Assembly (NCBI RefSeq): GCF_902764455.1
Contig: NZ_CACWVY010000002.1
Coordinates: 1 to 64,000 of the forward strand
Source of the DNA: an uncultured Methanobrevibacter sp.
Lineage (GTDB): Archaea; Methanobacteriota; Methanobacteria; Methanobacteriales; Methanobacteriaceae
DNA length: 64,000 nt
Direction: 5' to 3'
The notes under the pieces: model-generated
The model's input: the letters and a program-made list of their open reading frames with translations, nothing else
What the model was told of the DNA's origin: nothing
Databases searched by the model: none
Translations under genes and position numbers: made by a program
Part shown: positions 49,327-59,449 of the stretch, in pieces
Layout: the number at the start of each line of letters is the position of its first letter
Position numbering within the stretch: the first letter of the stretch is position 1

Positions 49327-50430
49327 TTATCTTTCCAATTCGCCGGAAATGAATTTTTCAACATTTTCATATGCTTCATCATCAGTGTATTGTACTGGAG
49401 GGTGTTTCATGGTGTATGAAGAAATAGAAGTTAATTGTCCACCAATACCTCTTTCCAAACCAATTTTACAGCATCTTACAGCATCAATAACACATCCTGC
49501 AGAGTTTGGAGAGTCTTCAACACTTAATCTGAGTTCAATGTTCATTGGAACATCCCCAAATGTACGGCCTTCCATCCTGAGGAAGCATAATTTATTATCA
49601 TTTTGCCATGGGACATAATCACTAGGACCAATGTGAATATCTCTGTCATCCATTCTTTGAGTTAAAACAGACTGAACCGCTTCGGTTTTAGATTCTTTTT
49701 TAGAGTCCAATCTTTCACGATTGAGCATGTTTAAAAAGTCAGTGTTACCACCAGTATTGATTTGATAGGTTTTATCTAATTTTACACCCCTATCCATGAA
49801 TAAGCTAGCTAGTGTTCTGTGAGTGATAGTAGCACCAATTTGAGCTTTAATATCGTCACCAACAATAGGAATACCTTTTTCTCTGAATTTAGCATCCCAT
49901 TCATCATCACTTACTATAAATACAGGCATACAGTTTACATATGCAATTCCTGCATCAAGAGCACATTGAGCATAATATCTTGCGGCCTCTTCAGAACCTA
50001 CAGGCAAATAGTTTACCAAAATTTCAGCACCGCTTTGCTTTAAAACGCTTACGACATCAACAGGCTCTGCGTCACTTACAACAAAAGTATATTCATCATC
50101 ATAATTAGACATGTGGTCAGCAACACCATCTAAAACATGTCCCATACTTACTTTAACATCATATTTAGGAATATCCTCTTGGAAAACAGTTGTACAATTA
50201 GGTTTTGCAAAAATTGCTTCATCTATAGTTTTTCCAACTTTCCTTGCATCAACATCAAAAGCTGCAACAACATCAATATCGCTTGGTTTGTATCCTCCAA
50301 TTTCCCAATGCATGAGCCCTATTGCATCTTCTGGATTTTTACCATCATAATAATGAATTCCTTGAATAAGTGAACTTGCACAGTTACCTATTCCAACAAT
50401 AGCTATTTTAATTTTCTCCAAATTTAACAC
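49327..50430 (-). CDS. ino1: Inositol-3-phosphate synthase (archaeal type)
   Basis: Converts glucose 6-phosphate to 1L-myo-inositol 1-phosphate, precursor of archaeal phosphatidylinositol-type lipids. 367 aa. The NAD site is IAIVGIGNCASSLIQG; VVAAFDVDARKVG, GDDIKAQIGATITHRTLA and NTGGNTDFLNM are family motifs. The start is either GTG (50430, MLNLEKI) or TTG three codons later; no ATG fits. It is divergent from the UbiA-type lipid gene, which fits a lipid role. Confidence 0.94.
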   Translation of the reverse strand: MLNLEKIKIAIVGIGNCASSLIQGIHYYDGKNPEDAIGLMHWEIGGYKPSDIDVVAAFDVDARKVGKTIDEAIFAKPNCTTVFQEDIPKYDVKVSMGHVLDGVADHMSNYDDEYTFVVSDAEPVDVVSVLKQSGAEILVNYLPVGSEEAARYYAQCALDAGIAYVNCMPVFIVSDDEWDAKFREKGIPIVGDDIKAQIGATITHRTLASLFMDRGVKLDKTYQINTGGNTDFLNMLNRERLDSKKESKTEAVQSVLTQRMDDRDIHIGPSDYVPWQNDNKLCFLRMEGRTFGDVPMNIELRLSVEDSPNSAGCVIDAVRCCKIGLERGIGGQLTSISSYTMKHPPVQYTDDEAYENVEKFISGELER

Positions 50431-50573
50431 CAGCTAACAATTTTTATTAGTAATAATTTTAATAAATAAAATACTAATATTATGTTATATAATATACTTT
50501 ATAAAATTATGCTTTGTATAGTAATACTTTAATAATATTAAAACTTATAGAAAAATGATTTGAGGAAAGTATA

Positions 50574-51416
50574 ATGAATCCATATATTGAAATATTAAGA
50601 CCAGGAAATGCTCTAATGGGTGCGATTATTGTGGTTTTAGTTGCAATAATCGACAGAAGTTTTACTTTACCCACCATACTTGCAATGTTGGCCGTGTTTT
50701 TTGAAACTGCCGCTGGAAACGTGATTAATGATTATTTCGACTATCAAATTGATTTAATCAACAAGCCGGAAAGGCCAATTCCCTCTGGAAGAATATCATT
50801 AAATGCCGGGAAAAACTATGGATACCTATTGTTTTTGCTTGGAACAATCTGCGGATTATTAATCAGCTTATTGACAGGCAATTGGATCCCTTTTATCATT
50901 GTATTAATTGCCGATGTTGTTCTTTACTTATATGCATATAAACTAAAAGCAACTCCATTGATTGGAAATCTTGCAGTAGGATTCATGACAGGTTTCGGTT
51001 TCGTATTCGCAGGATTCTCTCTAAACAACCCAAATATCATCATGATTTCAATGTATCTGGGTTTCTTTGCATTCGTAATGACAACCGCACGCGAACTTGT
51101 AAAGGACATAGAGGATATGGAAGGAGACAAGGCAGAAGGTGCCAGAACACTGCCTATTCTATATGGAGAAAAAATAACTGCAATATTAGCATCCATACTT
51201 ATAATTGTTGACTGTGCATTATGCCCCTTATTATACTACATTAACATTTTCGGTTTTTATTATTTAATGGTAATAGCAGTTGCAGTGATATTATTTATCT
51301 ACTCAGCAATATTGATTATTAGAAATCAGGACAGAACCACAGCGGCCAAGGTTTCAAAATATCTGAAAATTGGAATGCTGATTGCATTTGTAGCATTCAT
51401 ATTTGGATCATTTTAA
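50574..51416 (+). CDS. Digeranylgeranylglyceryl phosphate synthase (UbiA family)
   Basis: Attaches the second geranylgeranyl chain during archaeal ether-lipid synthesis. 280-aa polytopic membrane protein. The first Asp-rich motif is NDYFDYQIDLINKPERPIPS and the second is DIEDMEGDKAEGARTLP. About eight hydrophobic segments are visible. GAGGAAAGTATA precedes the ATG. The next gene follows after 12 bp with its Shine-Dalgarno (AAGGAG) overlapping the end of this one. Confidence 0.94.
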   Translation: MNPYIEILRPGNALMGAIIVVLVAIIDRSFTLPTILAMLAVFFETAAGNVINDYFDYQIDLINKPERPIPSGRISLNAGKNYGYLLFLLGTICGLLISLLTGNWIPFIIVLIADVVLYLYAYKLKATPLIGNLAVGFMTGFGFVFAGFSLNNPNIIMISMYLGFFAFVMTTARELVKDIEDMEGDKAEGARTLPILYGEKITAILASILIIVDCALCPLLYYINIFGFYYLMVIAVAVILFIYSAILIIRNQDRTTAAKVSKYLKIGMLIAFVAFIFGSF

Positions 51417-51428
51417 GGAGCAGAACAA

Positions 51429-53144
51429 ATGAACCTACAAGAACATAAAAGAGATTTAATAGCAATATCTTCATTATTGGCAATTGTTATTGTGATTACA
51501 TTATTATTGCTTAATATTGATGGAAAAGTAGGCGTCTATTATGTTCGAGATGTCTTTTTCTATTTAAATAATGCTCTTTTTTATGCAGGATATGATGTAG
51601 GACTGGCCAATACAAGAGGACTGTCACCCCTAATTCCAATGATAACATCCATATTTTTCAGAATGGGATTCATATCAGACTTTACAATAATTGCTGTAAG
51701 CAGCACATTTTACATATTTGCAGCTCTTGGAATGTATTTTTTATTGAGATTGAGATTCGATGAAGTCTTAAGCTTTACAGGCTCAATGATTTTTTCAACA
51801 TTTCCTCTAGTAATAGTATGGGTTACAAAAGGAATGCTTGATATTCCAGGATTATGCATTGCAATATGGGCAGTTTATTTCATGATGCTGGCCTTTAGAA
51901 GAAATACAAAGTATTTTTATGTCGCATTTCCACTCATAATATTAGGATTTTTTACAAGATACACCGTTCTACTTATGGTTCCGGTGCTGCTAATACAATT
52001 TTTCTTAACTGAAAACCCAATTTCATTTATAAAAACCAATATTAAGGACATAGTTATAGGAATAGGAGCAGGAGCCCTCGTTTTTGCTGCGTTCATTGGA
52101 ACCTACATATATTTAAATATTGGAATATTCTTTTTAACACAGGGCTCTGATGTTGCAAGCTCATCCCACAACGCTCTTTATGACATGAGCAACAATGTCT
52201 TTTACTACTTTAATAACTTTTTAATATACATAGGAGCTAAAAACTTCATTCCATACTCATTAAAACCCGGTGCATACTTAATAGATACAATGAAATGGGT
52301 CGGAGGCCGACCTTCAAAAATATCATATACATTTGCGGCAATATCCATAATTGGAATAGTTTTATACCTTACAAAATTATTCAACGCAGAAAATAGAGAG
52401 ATTATTAGAAATAACTGCAATAAAGTGAGACTTGCAATATTCATTGTTGGTCTTGCAGTATTTTTCCTGACATTTATGAAAGTTTCAATTGTCCTATCCG
52501 TAATAATCATCTCAATTGCACTAGTTGCACTTTATAGAATACTATCAAAAACAGATATGGATGATTTAACATTTGATTTTATAATGTTCTACTGGTTTGT
52601 GGTCAATTTATCATTTATAACCTATTATCACATCAATGTAGACAGATATTTCATGCCTGTCCTTCCAACCGTGGCATTTTTCATAGTCTTATCAATGAAA
52701 ATGATTTTTGATAAATTAAAATCTGTAAAATATATGGACAAAGTCAGGGTAATTGTACCAATCGGACTGGTTTGCCTGATACTAATATGCAGTGGAGTAT
52801 ATGCCATGTCAAACTCCCCTCACAGCTTTGACAATAATATGCATCCGAACTTTGAAACTGCAGCCCTTGAAGAAAAAACCGTCGGAGGATGGTTAATGGA
52901 ACATGACCCACAATACATGAATAAAACAATCTGGGCAGATAGAGGAGGAGACATGTCATTCATATTGAGAACGGAAATTCCGTCATATGAAAAAGAGTCA
53001 AATGCTACAAATTTTACTGAGAAAATGATAAACGAAAATGTAACTTACTTTATTGCAAAAGACAATAAAACCATTGCAGAACCATATAATCTGATATACA
53101 AAAATGGAGAAGTTCACCTATACTATTATAAAAACGACAAATAA
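51429..53144 (+). CDS. Membrane glycosyltransferase, GT39/ArnT-like
   Basis: 571 aa with about twelve hydrophobic segments and a C-terminal ~90-residue soluble part. YYVRDVFFYLNNALFYAGYD (an RD/D motif in the first loop) and LSPLIPMITSIFFRMGF resemble PMT/ArnT-type glycosyltransferases that use polyprenyl-phosphate sugars. The donor and acceptor are unknown; a role in glycosylating surface protein or lipid is likely. Probably co-transcribed with the DGGGP synthase gene. Confidence 0.8.
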   Translation: MNLQEHKRDLIAISSLLAIVIVITLLLLNIDGKVGVYYVRDVFFYLNNALFYAGYDVGLANTRGLSPLIPMITSIFFRMGFISDFTIIAVSSTFYIFAALGMYFLLRLRFDEVLSFTGSMIFSTFPLVIVWVTKGMLDIPGLCIAIWAVYFMMLAFRRNTKYFYVAFPLIILGFFTRYTVLLMVPVLLIQFFLTENPISFIKTNIKDIVIGIGAGALVFAAFIGTYIYLNIGIFFLTQGSDVASSSHNALYDMSNNVFYYFNNFLIYIGAKNFIPYSLKPGAYLIDTMKWVGGRPSKISYTFAAISIIGIVLYLTKLFNAENREIIRNNCNKVRLAIFIVGLAVFFLTFMKVSIVLSVIIISIALVALYRILSKTDMDDLTFDFIMFYWFVVNLSFITYYHINVDRYFMPVLPTVAFFIVLSMKMIFDKLKSVKYMDKVRVIVPIGLVCLILICSGVYAMSNSPHSFDNNMHPNFETAALEEKTVGGWLMEHDPQYMNKTIWADRGGDMSFILRTEIPSYEKESNATNFTEKMINENVTYFIAKDNKTIAEPYNLIYKNGEVHLYYYKNDK

Positions 53145-53313
53145 TCCAATAATATTTCATGAAAAATCCCAATAATATTAAATATTAAGTTAATTTAAGC
53201 AAGATAATGATTGAAAAAATTATTAAATTCATCTCAAAATTACATTAAGATTAGAAACATATATAATAAAAAACATAAAAATGTAATATCATAAAGGAAT
53301 TAAAGAGGATAAT

Positions 53314-54870
53314 ATGAAAGTTGTATGCTGTAAGAACTGTGGTGCCAAGTACCAACTCGATGATAATGATGACATATCCACATTCGAGTGTTCTACATGT
53401 GCAGGTGACTTAGAATATTTGGAAGAATATTCCGATGATGAAAGTAACTCCCGTTCCTCATTTATTAACACATTCAAATATGATAATTCACAAATCGTTC
53501 AATGTGAAGACTGTGGATTAAAATTTAAAATTAAAAGTAGCGACAGCATACTTGATTATGAATGTGATAGCTGCGGAGGTTCTTTAAGATATCTTGATGA
53601 AGAAATGAATAAAGAACTTGACAACTATATTGAAGAGAGACGAAAAGAAGTTAGCTACATCAAACAAGAATCAGAACCAATGCCTGAGGAACCAATCATT
53701 GAAGAACAAACAAAAGATAGTCCACGCTCTTTTAAATCAATTACTGGCAGAATAGAAAATTTCTTCTCAGAAGAGAATATGCGAGAAATAGCTAATTTTG
53801 AAAAAAGAGAAGAAGAGCTTAACTTCGAAGAAGAATCACCATCTAAAACTGCTAGAACAACAATTCCTGAAAATGTGTTATCAAAATTTGGAAAGGAATT
53901 CGCACTTCCAAAAACTAATGATTACACAATCTTGAAAAATTTCCTTAAAGATGAATTCTTTAAAGGAATGAAAGAATATTATCCAGATAATACTAATGAA
54001 AAACCTAGTGAAAGATCAGTGGGAAGTTTCTTTGAAAGACTTAAAATACCTGAACCGGATGAAAAAACCGGTGAAATTTCAGGTTCCCTCTTTGACCCTG
54101 AAAATAATGATTTTAGTTTTTCAAACATGGATACAAATACCATAGTACTTCTTATTGGAGCAGTGATTTTTATTTTAAGTATTATTGAGATATTATTAAT
54201 TAACAGCGGTATTGGAATCGTTGCTCTATTAATTGGCGTAATTATCTTATGTTATGGACTTTACAAAACAAGAGATGTAAAAGAAACTGAAAAAAGAACC
54301 AGAATTATCAGAGAACACTTACTGACATTACCTGATGATTACTATGTATTTTACAATGTAAAAACTCCAACATCAAAATCCAGTATAAACCATTTAGTTG
54401 TAGGTCCAACTGGAATTTATGCTCTTTTATCACAAAAATACAATCCTAAACTCAGATTAGAATCCGAAAATGAAAATCTAAACTTAATCGGATCAAGCGA
54501 TTTGGATGAAGATAAAATTGAAGAGTTCCACGACGATGATGAAAACGTCAAAAAATTCAGATATACCACTAAACAGGCTAAGTTCTCACAAGACAACAAA
54601 ATCAAACAAAAAGCTTTAAGTTTAGGAGAAGATTTAATTAATTTCCTCAATGAAAATAACATTAAAAATTGCTTTGTTGAACCTCTTGTAGGTTTTATAA
54701 ACAATGAAGTTGTTGTAATCAATCTGCCATTGACAGATGAAGACCTGTTTATTGAAGAATTATTAAATCAAATACAAACCAGTACAATTAAATTAGACTC
54801 TGAAACAATTGACAAATGTGCTGTTTTAATTAACAACTATTCTGCAGATTGTTCTTCAGAAATAATTTAA
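53314..54870 (+). CDS. Zinc-ribbon membrane protein with NERD-like domain
   Basis: 518 aa. Two N-terminal zinc ribbons (CKNCGAKY...CSTCAGDLEYL; CEDCGLKF...CDSCGGSLRYL), then a ~160-residue acidic, low-complexity linker. Two membrane segments follow (TIVLLIGAVIFILSIIEIL, GIVALLIGVIILCYGLY; ~275-320). After these is a NERD-type region (YYVFYNVKTPTSKSSINHLVV, GPTGIYALLSQ) of ~190 residues. NERD domains are nuclease-related; the catalytic residues were not traced. It may be a surface- or DNA-linked membrane protein. AAAGAGGATAAT precedes the ATG. Confidence 0.78.
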   Translation: MKVVCCKNCGAKYQLDDNDDISTFECSTCAGDLEYLEEYSDDESNSRSSFINTFKYDNSQIVQCEDCGLKFKIKSSDSILDYECDSCGGSLRYLDEEMNKELDNYIEERRKEVSYIKQESEPMPEEPIIEEQTKDSPRSFKSITGRIENFFSEENMREIANFEKREEELNFEEESPSKTARTTIPENVLSKFGKEFALPKTNDYTILKNFLKDEFFKGMKEYYPDNTNEKPSERSVGSFFERLKIPEPDEKTGEISGSLFDPENNDFSFSNMDTNTIVLLIGAVIFILSIIEILLINSGIGIVALLIGVIILCYGLYKTRDVKETEKRTRIIREHLLTLPDDYYVFYNVKTPTSKSSINHLVVGPTGIYALLSQKYNPKLRLESENENLNLIGSSDLDEDKIEEFHDDDENVKKFRYTTKQAKFSQDNKIKQKALSLGEDLINFLNENNIKNCFVEPLVGFINNEVVVINLPLTDEDLFIEELLNQIQTSTIKLDSETIDKCAVLINNYSADCSSEII

Positions 54871-54879
54871 TTTCTTTTT

Positions 54880-55926
54880 TTATTTTAACATTTCAAATTT
54901 AATTAAGGCATCTTTAGGAATGTCATTATCTGCAATTCTGCCAACTACATCATCAGCATAAATAGGCGCAATACCTATACCTGGGCGCTTAAATGTAATA
55001 TCTGCCTCAGTTATAGTATCACCTTTCTTAATATCATTTTTTGCAACAATAGATTTTCGATATTCCTTACGGGCATAAGACTCACAAATCAATGGCTGCT
55101 TATTTTTACGACCACTGATTTTTGATAAAAAGAGAGCATTTCTTTTAAATCTAATAACATCATCGCCGTCCATCGCATAACATGAATCCACGCCATTCAA
55201 TTTTTTATCAAAAGTGAAATGCTTTTCCAAAACATTTGCTCCATAATTGTATGCAGTTGTCAAAATCAGCATGTCATCATCAGGTTTTGTGTGATCAGAA
55301 TATCCTACTTCATATTCAGGGAAATTTTCAATCAAATCCTTTATCATCAGCAGATTAGCATCTTCATAACTAGTAGGGAAAGACATTATTGAATGCATTA
55401 TTACAATATCAACTGTAGAAACATCTTCAATGGCTTTGATAGCATTTTTAATTTCCATTAAGGTTGCTGCACCAGTTGAAAGCAATATCGGTTTATTCTT
55501 GCTTGCAACATGTTTAATGAATGGAATATTATTAATGTCTGATGAAGCAATTTGATAAACGTCCAAAAATTCATCCAGATAATCAACAGATTCAAAATCA
55601 AGAGGAGTTGATAAAAAAGTCATTCCGATGCTTCGACAATGCTCCGCCAACTGCTTGAATTCACCAACACCAAATTTATCAAGATTTTTTAAAGAATCGA
55701 AATAATCCATTGAGAGACCCAATTCATCAAGTGCAGAGCTATCTCTTGAAAGAACATTTTCAGCTTTGAATGACTGAAACATTACTGCATCCACACCGCA
55801 TGATTGTGCTTCGTCAATTAAAAATTTAGCAGCTTCAATATCTGCTATTTCTTCCTGCTTGGCAAATTCATAATATGCAAGACTTATATCGGCTATAATA
55901 AATGGCTTTTTATTAAATACTAACAT
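54880..55926 (-). CDS. Nonulosonic-acid synthase (NeuB/PseI family)
   Basis: 348 aa. Condenses a 6-deoxy- or N-acetyl-hexosamine with phosphoenolpyruvate to a nine-carbon sialic-acid-like sugar. FIIADISLAYYEFAK, QIASSDINNIPFIKHVASKNKPILLSTGAAT, HSIMSFPTSYEDANLL and GYSDHT (barrel motifs) precede a C-terminal SAF/antifreeze-like domain (RKSIVAKNDIKKGDTITEAD). It is 4 bp downstream of the cytidylyltransferase-PseG fusion, so they work together. Whether the product is pseudaminic, legionaminic or sialic acid cannot be told. Confidence 0.9.
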   Translation of the reverse strand: MLVFNKKPFIIADISLAYYEFAKQEEIADIEAAKFLIDEAQSCGVDAVMFQSFKAENVLSRDSSALDELGLSMDYFDSLKNLDKFGVGEFKQLAEHCRSIGMTFLSTPLDFESVDYLDEFLDVYQIASSDINNIPFIKHVASKNKPILLSTGAATLMEIKNAIKAIEDVSTVDIVIMHSIMSFPTSYEDANLLMIKDLIENFPEYEVGYSDHTKPDDDMLILTTAYNYGANVLEKHFTFDKKLNGVDSCYAMDGDDVIRFKRNALFLSKISGRKNKQPLICESYARKEYRKSIVAKNDIKKGDTITEADITFKRPGIGIAPIYADDVVGRIADNDIPKDALIKFEMLK

Positions 55927-55930
55927 GATT

Positions 55931-57598
55931 TTACCTTAGTCTGTTTTGGAATTTCCTATACTCATATTCAACAACGGCAAGCATATTTTCAAATCCGTAT
56001 CTCAACTCAACGTTTAACATTCTCTTATTCAATTCAAGTCTCCACTCATAGTTATTGACAAGATTAATAAACTTCTCAACAATTTCCTGACTTTCAACAT
56101 CATTACCCAAACCCAAATTTATAAATCCTTTTTCAGGATTGACAAATGTATGAGACAATTCACGCTCGTTTTGACATAAGCAGATTGTCGGAACACCCAA
56201 AGAACAGATTTCATAAACGGATTTATCTGAAGATGTGAAAACAAGATCAGCCCTGAATATGAATTCACTGACATTGGAAACATTCCTGTAAAATTGAATT
56301 AAAGGATTTGATTCATATTTGGCTATTAAATCCTCCAAACGATTATTGCCCAAACCTACAATAACATCGATTCTGCCTTCAAAGTTTGTAGTTAAAATCG
56401 CATCGATTACCTTTTCTGTAAAATTATTGCTATCAACATTACCAAAATTAACTAAAACCCTATTAACCTCATTAGTTATTATTTTGGACTGCTGATAATA
56501 GAATTCATCATTTAAAATGAAATATCTGCTGCCCTGAAATACATTTTTCTCTTCAGAAGCATGTTCATACAAATCGTCAAATACAACATCCGCAATACCG
56601 CTGCCAAAACCAATGTCTTCAAAATTAACTACAAAATAACCGTCTGTTTTTAAAGAAGATATGTATTCACCAGAGGTATCCAATATATCATTAATTATTA
56701 TATTAGGACCATATTGATTAAAAATTTCAAACAACTCTTCAAAATCTTCATATGTCCTGTAAGAATAATTGAATTTATCAAGAATATCAACGCCCAGCGG
56801 ATAATGTTCGTCGATTAAAAATAAAACTTCATGGAACACAAGCTTTGAAGCTATTGTTACGCACCTGCTGAGATGACTTGTTCCAATTTCATCATTGGCA
56901 TTAACAACGATGGCTATTTTTTTCTTTTTGAGATAGTTTTCAGCAAGCCACCAATCTTCATACTCTTCAATACTGACACTTTCTTCACGTGAAACTTCAA
57001 CAATGTCTATATTGGTACCTAAACGGGAATTTTCCTTGACAAACGATCTTCTGGTAGCTAAAATAGCACCAGTTTCCCTGAATGATTTTGGCAGGTCAAC
57101 TTTTGCGACCCTGTCAATGTAATTAGGGAAATATCTATGATTATTCTCATCATATCCCCAACTTAAGTGTCTGTCGTCAACAACGGAAATTACACTGTCA
57201 ATACTGAAATCTTCAAATTTTTCAATCACTGCATCCAAAGATTTAGTTTTGACTAATGGAGAAGTAGGTTGAAGAGTTATTACAATATCATATTCATCAA
57301 AAGCTAATTTTTCTTTTTGAATCATTGCATCATGAATAACAGGATCAAGCAGGACATTATCTGTAGACAATTCTTCAGAACGCCTAACAACACTGGCTCC
57401 AAACTTTTCAGCTATCAATGCAATTTGAGAATCATCAGTAGTTACTACCACATCATCAACATATTGAGAAGATTTGGCAACATCTATAGCATAAGTAATG
57501 AGGGGTTTGCCGTGAAGCAGTCTCAAATTTTTACGAGGAATGCCTTTTGAACCTCCTCTTGCGGGAATAACTACTAAAATCATATTATTATTAAACAT
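55931..57598 (-). CDS. CMP-nonulosonate cytidylyltransferase fused to PseG-like domain
   Basis: 555 aa. Residues ~1-225 are a NeuA/PseF-type cytidylyltransferase: VVIPARGGSKGIPRKNLRLL, LQPTSPLVKTK, SFRETGAILATRR. Residues ~230-555 resemble PseG/glycosyltransferase-like UDP-sugar hydrolases (IGTSHLSRCVTIASKL; FTSSDKSVYEICSLGVPTIC). Thus one chain may release the sugar from UDP and later activate the product with CTP. The ATG with AAAGGGG upstream is the start; an earlier ATG has none. Confidence 0.88.
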   Translation of the reverse strand: MFNNNMILVVIPARGGSKGIPRKNLRLLHGKPLITYAIDVAKSSQYVDDVVVTTDDSQIALIAEKFGASVVRRSEELSTDNVLLDPVIHDAMIQKEKLAFDEYDIVITLQPTSPLVKTKSLDAVIEKFEDFSIDSVISVVDDRHLSWGYDENNHRYFPNYIDRVAKVDLPKSFRETGAILATRRSFVKENSRLGTNIDIVEVSREESVSIEEYEDWWLAENYLKKKKIAIVVNANDEIGTSHLSRCVTIASKLVFHEVLFLIDEHYPLGVDILDKFNYSYRTYEDFEELFEIFNQYGPNIIINDILDTSGEYISSLKTDGYFVVNFEDIGFGSGIADVVFDDLYEHASEEKNVFQGSRYFILNDEFYYQQSKIITNEVNRVLVNFGNVDSNNFTEKVIDAILTTNFEGRIDVIVGLGNNRLEDLIAKYESNPLIQFYRNVSNVSEFIFRADLVFTSSDKSVYEICSLGVPTICLCQNERELSHTFVNPEKGFINLGLGNDVESQEIVEKFINLVNNYEWRLELNKRMLNVELRYGFENMLAVVEYEYRKFQNRLR

Positions 57599-57683
57599 GT
57601 GCGTCCCCTTTAAATACAATAAAATATTAATTAATATAGTACTAAATATATTTATAATATAATATTAAATCTTCGGTGTTAAT

Positions 57684-58736
57684 ATGAATATGAAAAATAT
57701 GTCTGAAAAGTTAATAGGAAAAATTAATGAATTAGCTACACCCGTTAAAATAATGCACGTGTGTGGTTCCCATGAACACACTATAATGGAAAATGGAATC
57801 AGAAGCCTGCTTCCTGACGATGTGGAAATTATTGCAGGTCCAGGATGTCCGGTTTGTGTTGTGCCATCACGTGAAATTGATGAAGCATTAGAACTTATTG
57901 ATAAAGGCGTGACAATAACCACCTTCGGAGATATGCTGAGAGTACCAGGATCTGAAAGATCACTTGCAGATGCTAAAGCAGAAGGAGGAGACGTAAGAGT
58001 AGTTTATGGAATAAACAGAGCTATTGAAATAGCTGAAAAAGAAGACAATGATGTTGCATTCATATCTGCAGGCTTTGAAACAACCGCACCTACAACCGCA
58101 GCGGAATTATTAAGTACCCCTCCTGAAAACTTCTCAGTGCTTTCATGTCACAGACTAATACCTCCTGCAATTGATTTTCTAATCAACTCAGGAGAAACCA
58201 GCTTAAATGCATTAATCCAGCCAGGACACGTATGTACAATTATTGGAACAAAACCTTTCGAATACTTCTCAACTGACTTTGGAATTCCACAGGCAGTAGC
58301 AGGATTTAACCCACTTGACATTTTAATGTCAGTTTACATGATTTTAAGACAAATTCACAATGAAACACCGAAAATTGAAAATGAATACAAAAGAGCAGTT
58401 CGTGAAGAAGGAAATGTTGTAGCTCAAGAGATGATGGAACAGGTATTTGATGTAACCTCAAGAGAATGGAGAGGATTTCCTAAAATACCAAATTCAATCT
58501 TAGAAATTAAAGATGAGTTCAGCGAGTTCAATGCAAGGGAAAAATATGACATCGAAGTAAAAGACGTTAATGAAGCCCCTAAAGGATGTATTTGCGGACC
58601 AATTTTAAGAGGCCTTGCAAGACCTGAAGACTGCAAACTCTTTAGAAAAGCATGCAATCCACTACATCCTATCGGAGCATGTATGGTAAGTAAAGAAGGA
58701 ACCTGTAACATCGCACACAGATATTCAAGAGGATAA
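57684..58736 (+). CDS. hypD: Hydrogenase maturation protein HypD
   Basis: [4Fe-4S] protein that with HypC builds the Fe(CN)2CO unit of [NiFe]-hydrogenases. 350 aa. Key motifs: MHVCGSHEHTIMENGIRSLL, GPGCPVCVVPSREID, FETTAPTTA, QPGHVCTIIG, and the C-terminal Cys set CICGPILRGLARPEDCKLF and GACMVSKEGTCNI. Start by GGTGTTAATATG. Followed one base later by the phosphoglycolate phosphatase. Confidence 0.97.
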   Translation: MNMKNMSEKLIGKINELATPVKIMHVCGSHEHTIMENGIRSLLPDDVEIIAGPGCPVCVVPSREIDEALELIDKGVTITTFGDMLRVPGSERSLADAKAEGGDVRVVYGINRAIEIAEKEDNDVAFISAGFETTAPTTAAELLSTPPENFSVLSCHRLIPPAIDFLINSGETSLNALIQPGHVCTIIGTKPFEYFSTDFGIPQAVAGFNPLDILMSVYMILRQIHNETPKIENEYKRAVREEGNVVAQEMMEQVFDVTSREWRGFPKIPNSILEIKDEFSEFNAREKYDIEVKDVNEAPKGCICGPILRGLARPEDCKLFRKACNPLHPIGACMVSKEGTCNIAHRYSRG

Positions 58737-58737
58737 T

Positions 58738-59442
58738 ATGACAATAGAAGCAATCGCAGTAGATATCGATGGAACAATAACTGACGAAAAAAGACAAATC
58801 TGCATATCCGCAATTAAAGCTCTAAGAAAAGCAGAAGCAGCAGGCATTCCCACAATTATCGTTACCGGAAATGTGGTAAATTATGCATATGCCACCGAAG
58901 TACTTATCGGATGCAGCGGAGGGATCGTATGTGAAAACGGAGGTGTCGTATTTAAAGAAGGTGAAAACAACAATGCTGTTGAAACATTAGTTGACAAAGA
59001 TTTCGTCACATCAGCAGAAAACCACTTAAAAGAGAAATTGGGTGAAAAATTCGACCAGCACGCATCCCATGACAACATGTACCGATTAACAGAAACCGTT
59101 TTTTACAAAACTCTAAAGAGAGAAGAACTTGAAGAGGCCTTAAAAGATTTTAAATACCTTGACGAACTTGAAATTTATGACAGCGGTTTTGCACTCCACA
59201 TTACAGATAAAAGAGTCAACAAAGGAACTTCACTAAAATATTTATGTGAAAGAAACGGCATCAACATGGAAAATGTGATGGCTATTGGAGACAGCCAGAA
59301 TGATGAGGATTTCCTTAGGCAAGCGGGATATAAGATAGCAGTTGGAAATGCCGAAGAAAAACTAAAAGAAATAAGCACTTATACCTGTGAAAATCTATTT
59401 GGAGACGGAGTGGCAGAAGCTATTGAAAAATTTGCACTGTAG
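58738..59442 (+). CDS. Phosphoglycolate phosphatase (archaeal HAD)
   Basis: 234 aa. HAD phosphatase of the Cof-type with catalytic AVDIDGTITDEKR at the N-terminus and AIGDSQNDEDFLRQAGYKIA near the C-terminus. The archaeal enzyme dephosphorylates 2-phosphoglycolate, though other sugar-phosphate substrates are possible. Translation is coupled to hypD (GAGGATAATATG contains the hypD stop). Confidence 0.93.
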   Translation: MTIEAIAVDIDGTITDEKRQICISAIKALRKAEAAGIPTIIVTGNVVNYAYATEVLIGCSGGIVCENGGVVFKEGENNNAVETLVDKDFVTSAENHLKEKLGEKFDQHASHDNMYRLTETVFYKTLKREELEEALKDFKYLDELEIYDSGFALHITDKRVNKGTSLKYLCERNGINMENVMAIGDSQNDEDFLRQAGYKIAVGNAEEKLKEISTYTCENLFGDGVAEAIEKFAL

Positions 59443-59449
59443 TGATAAT

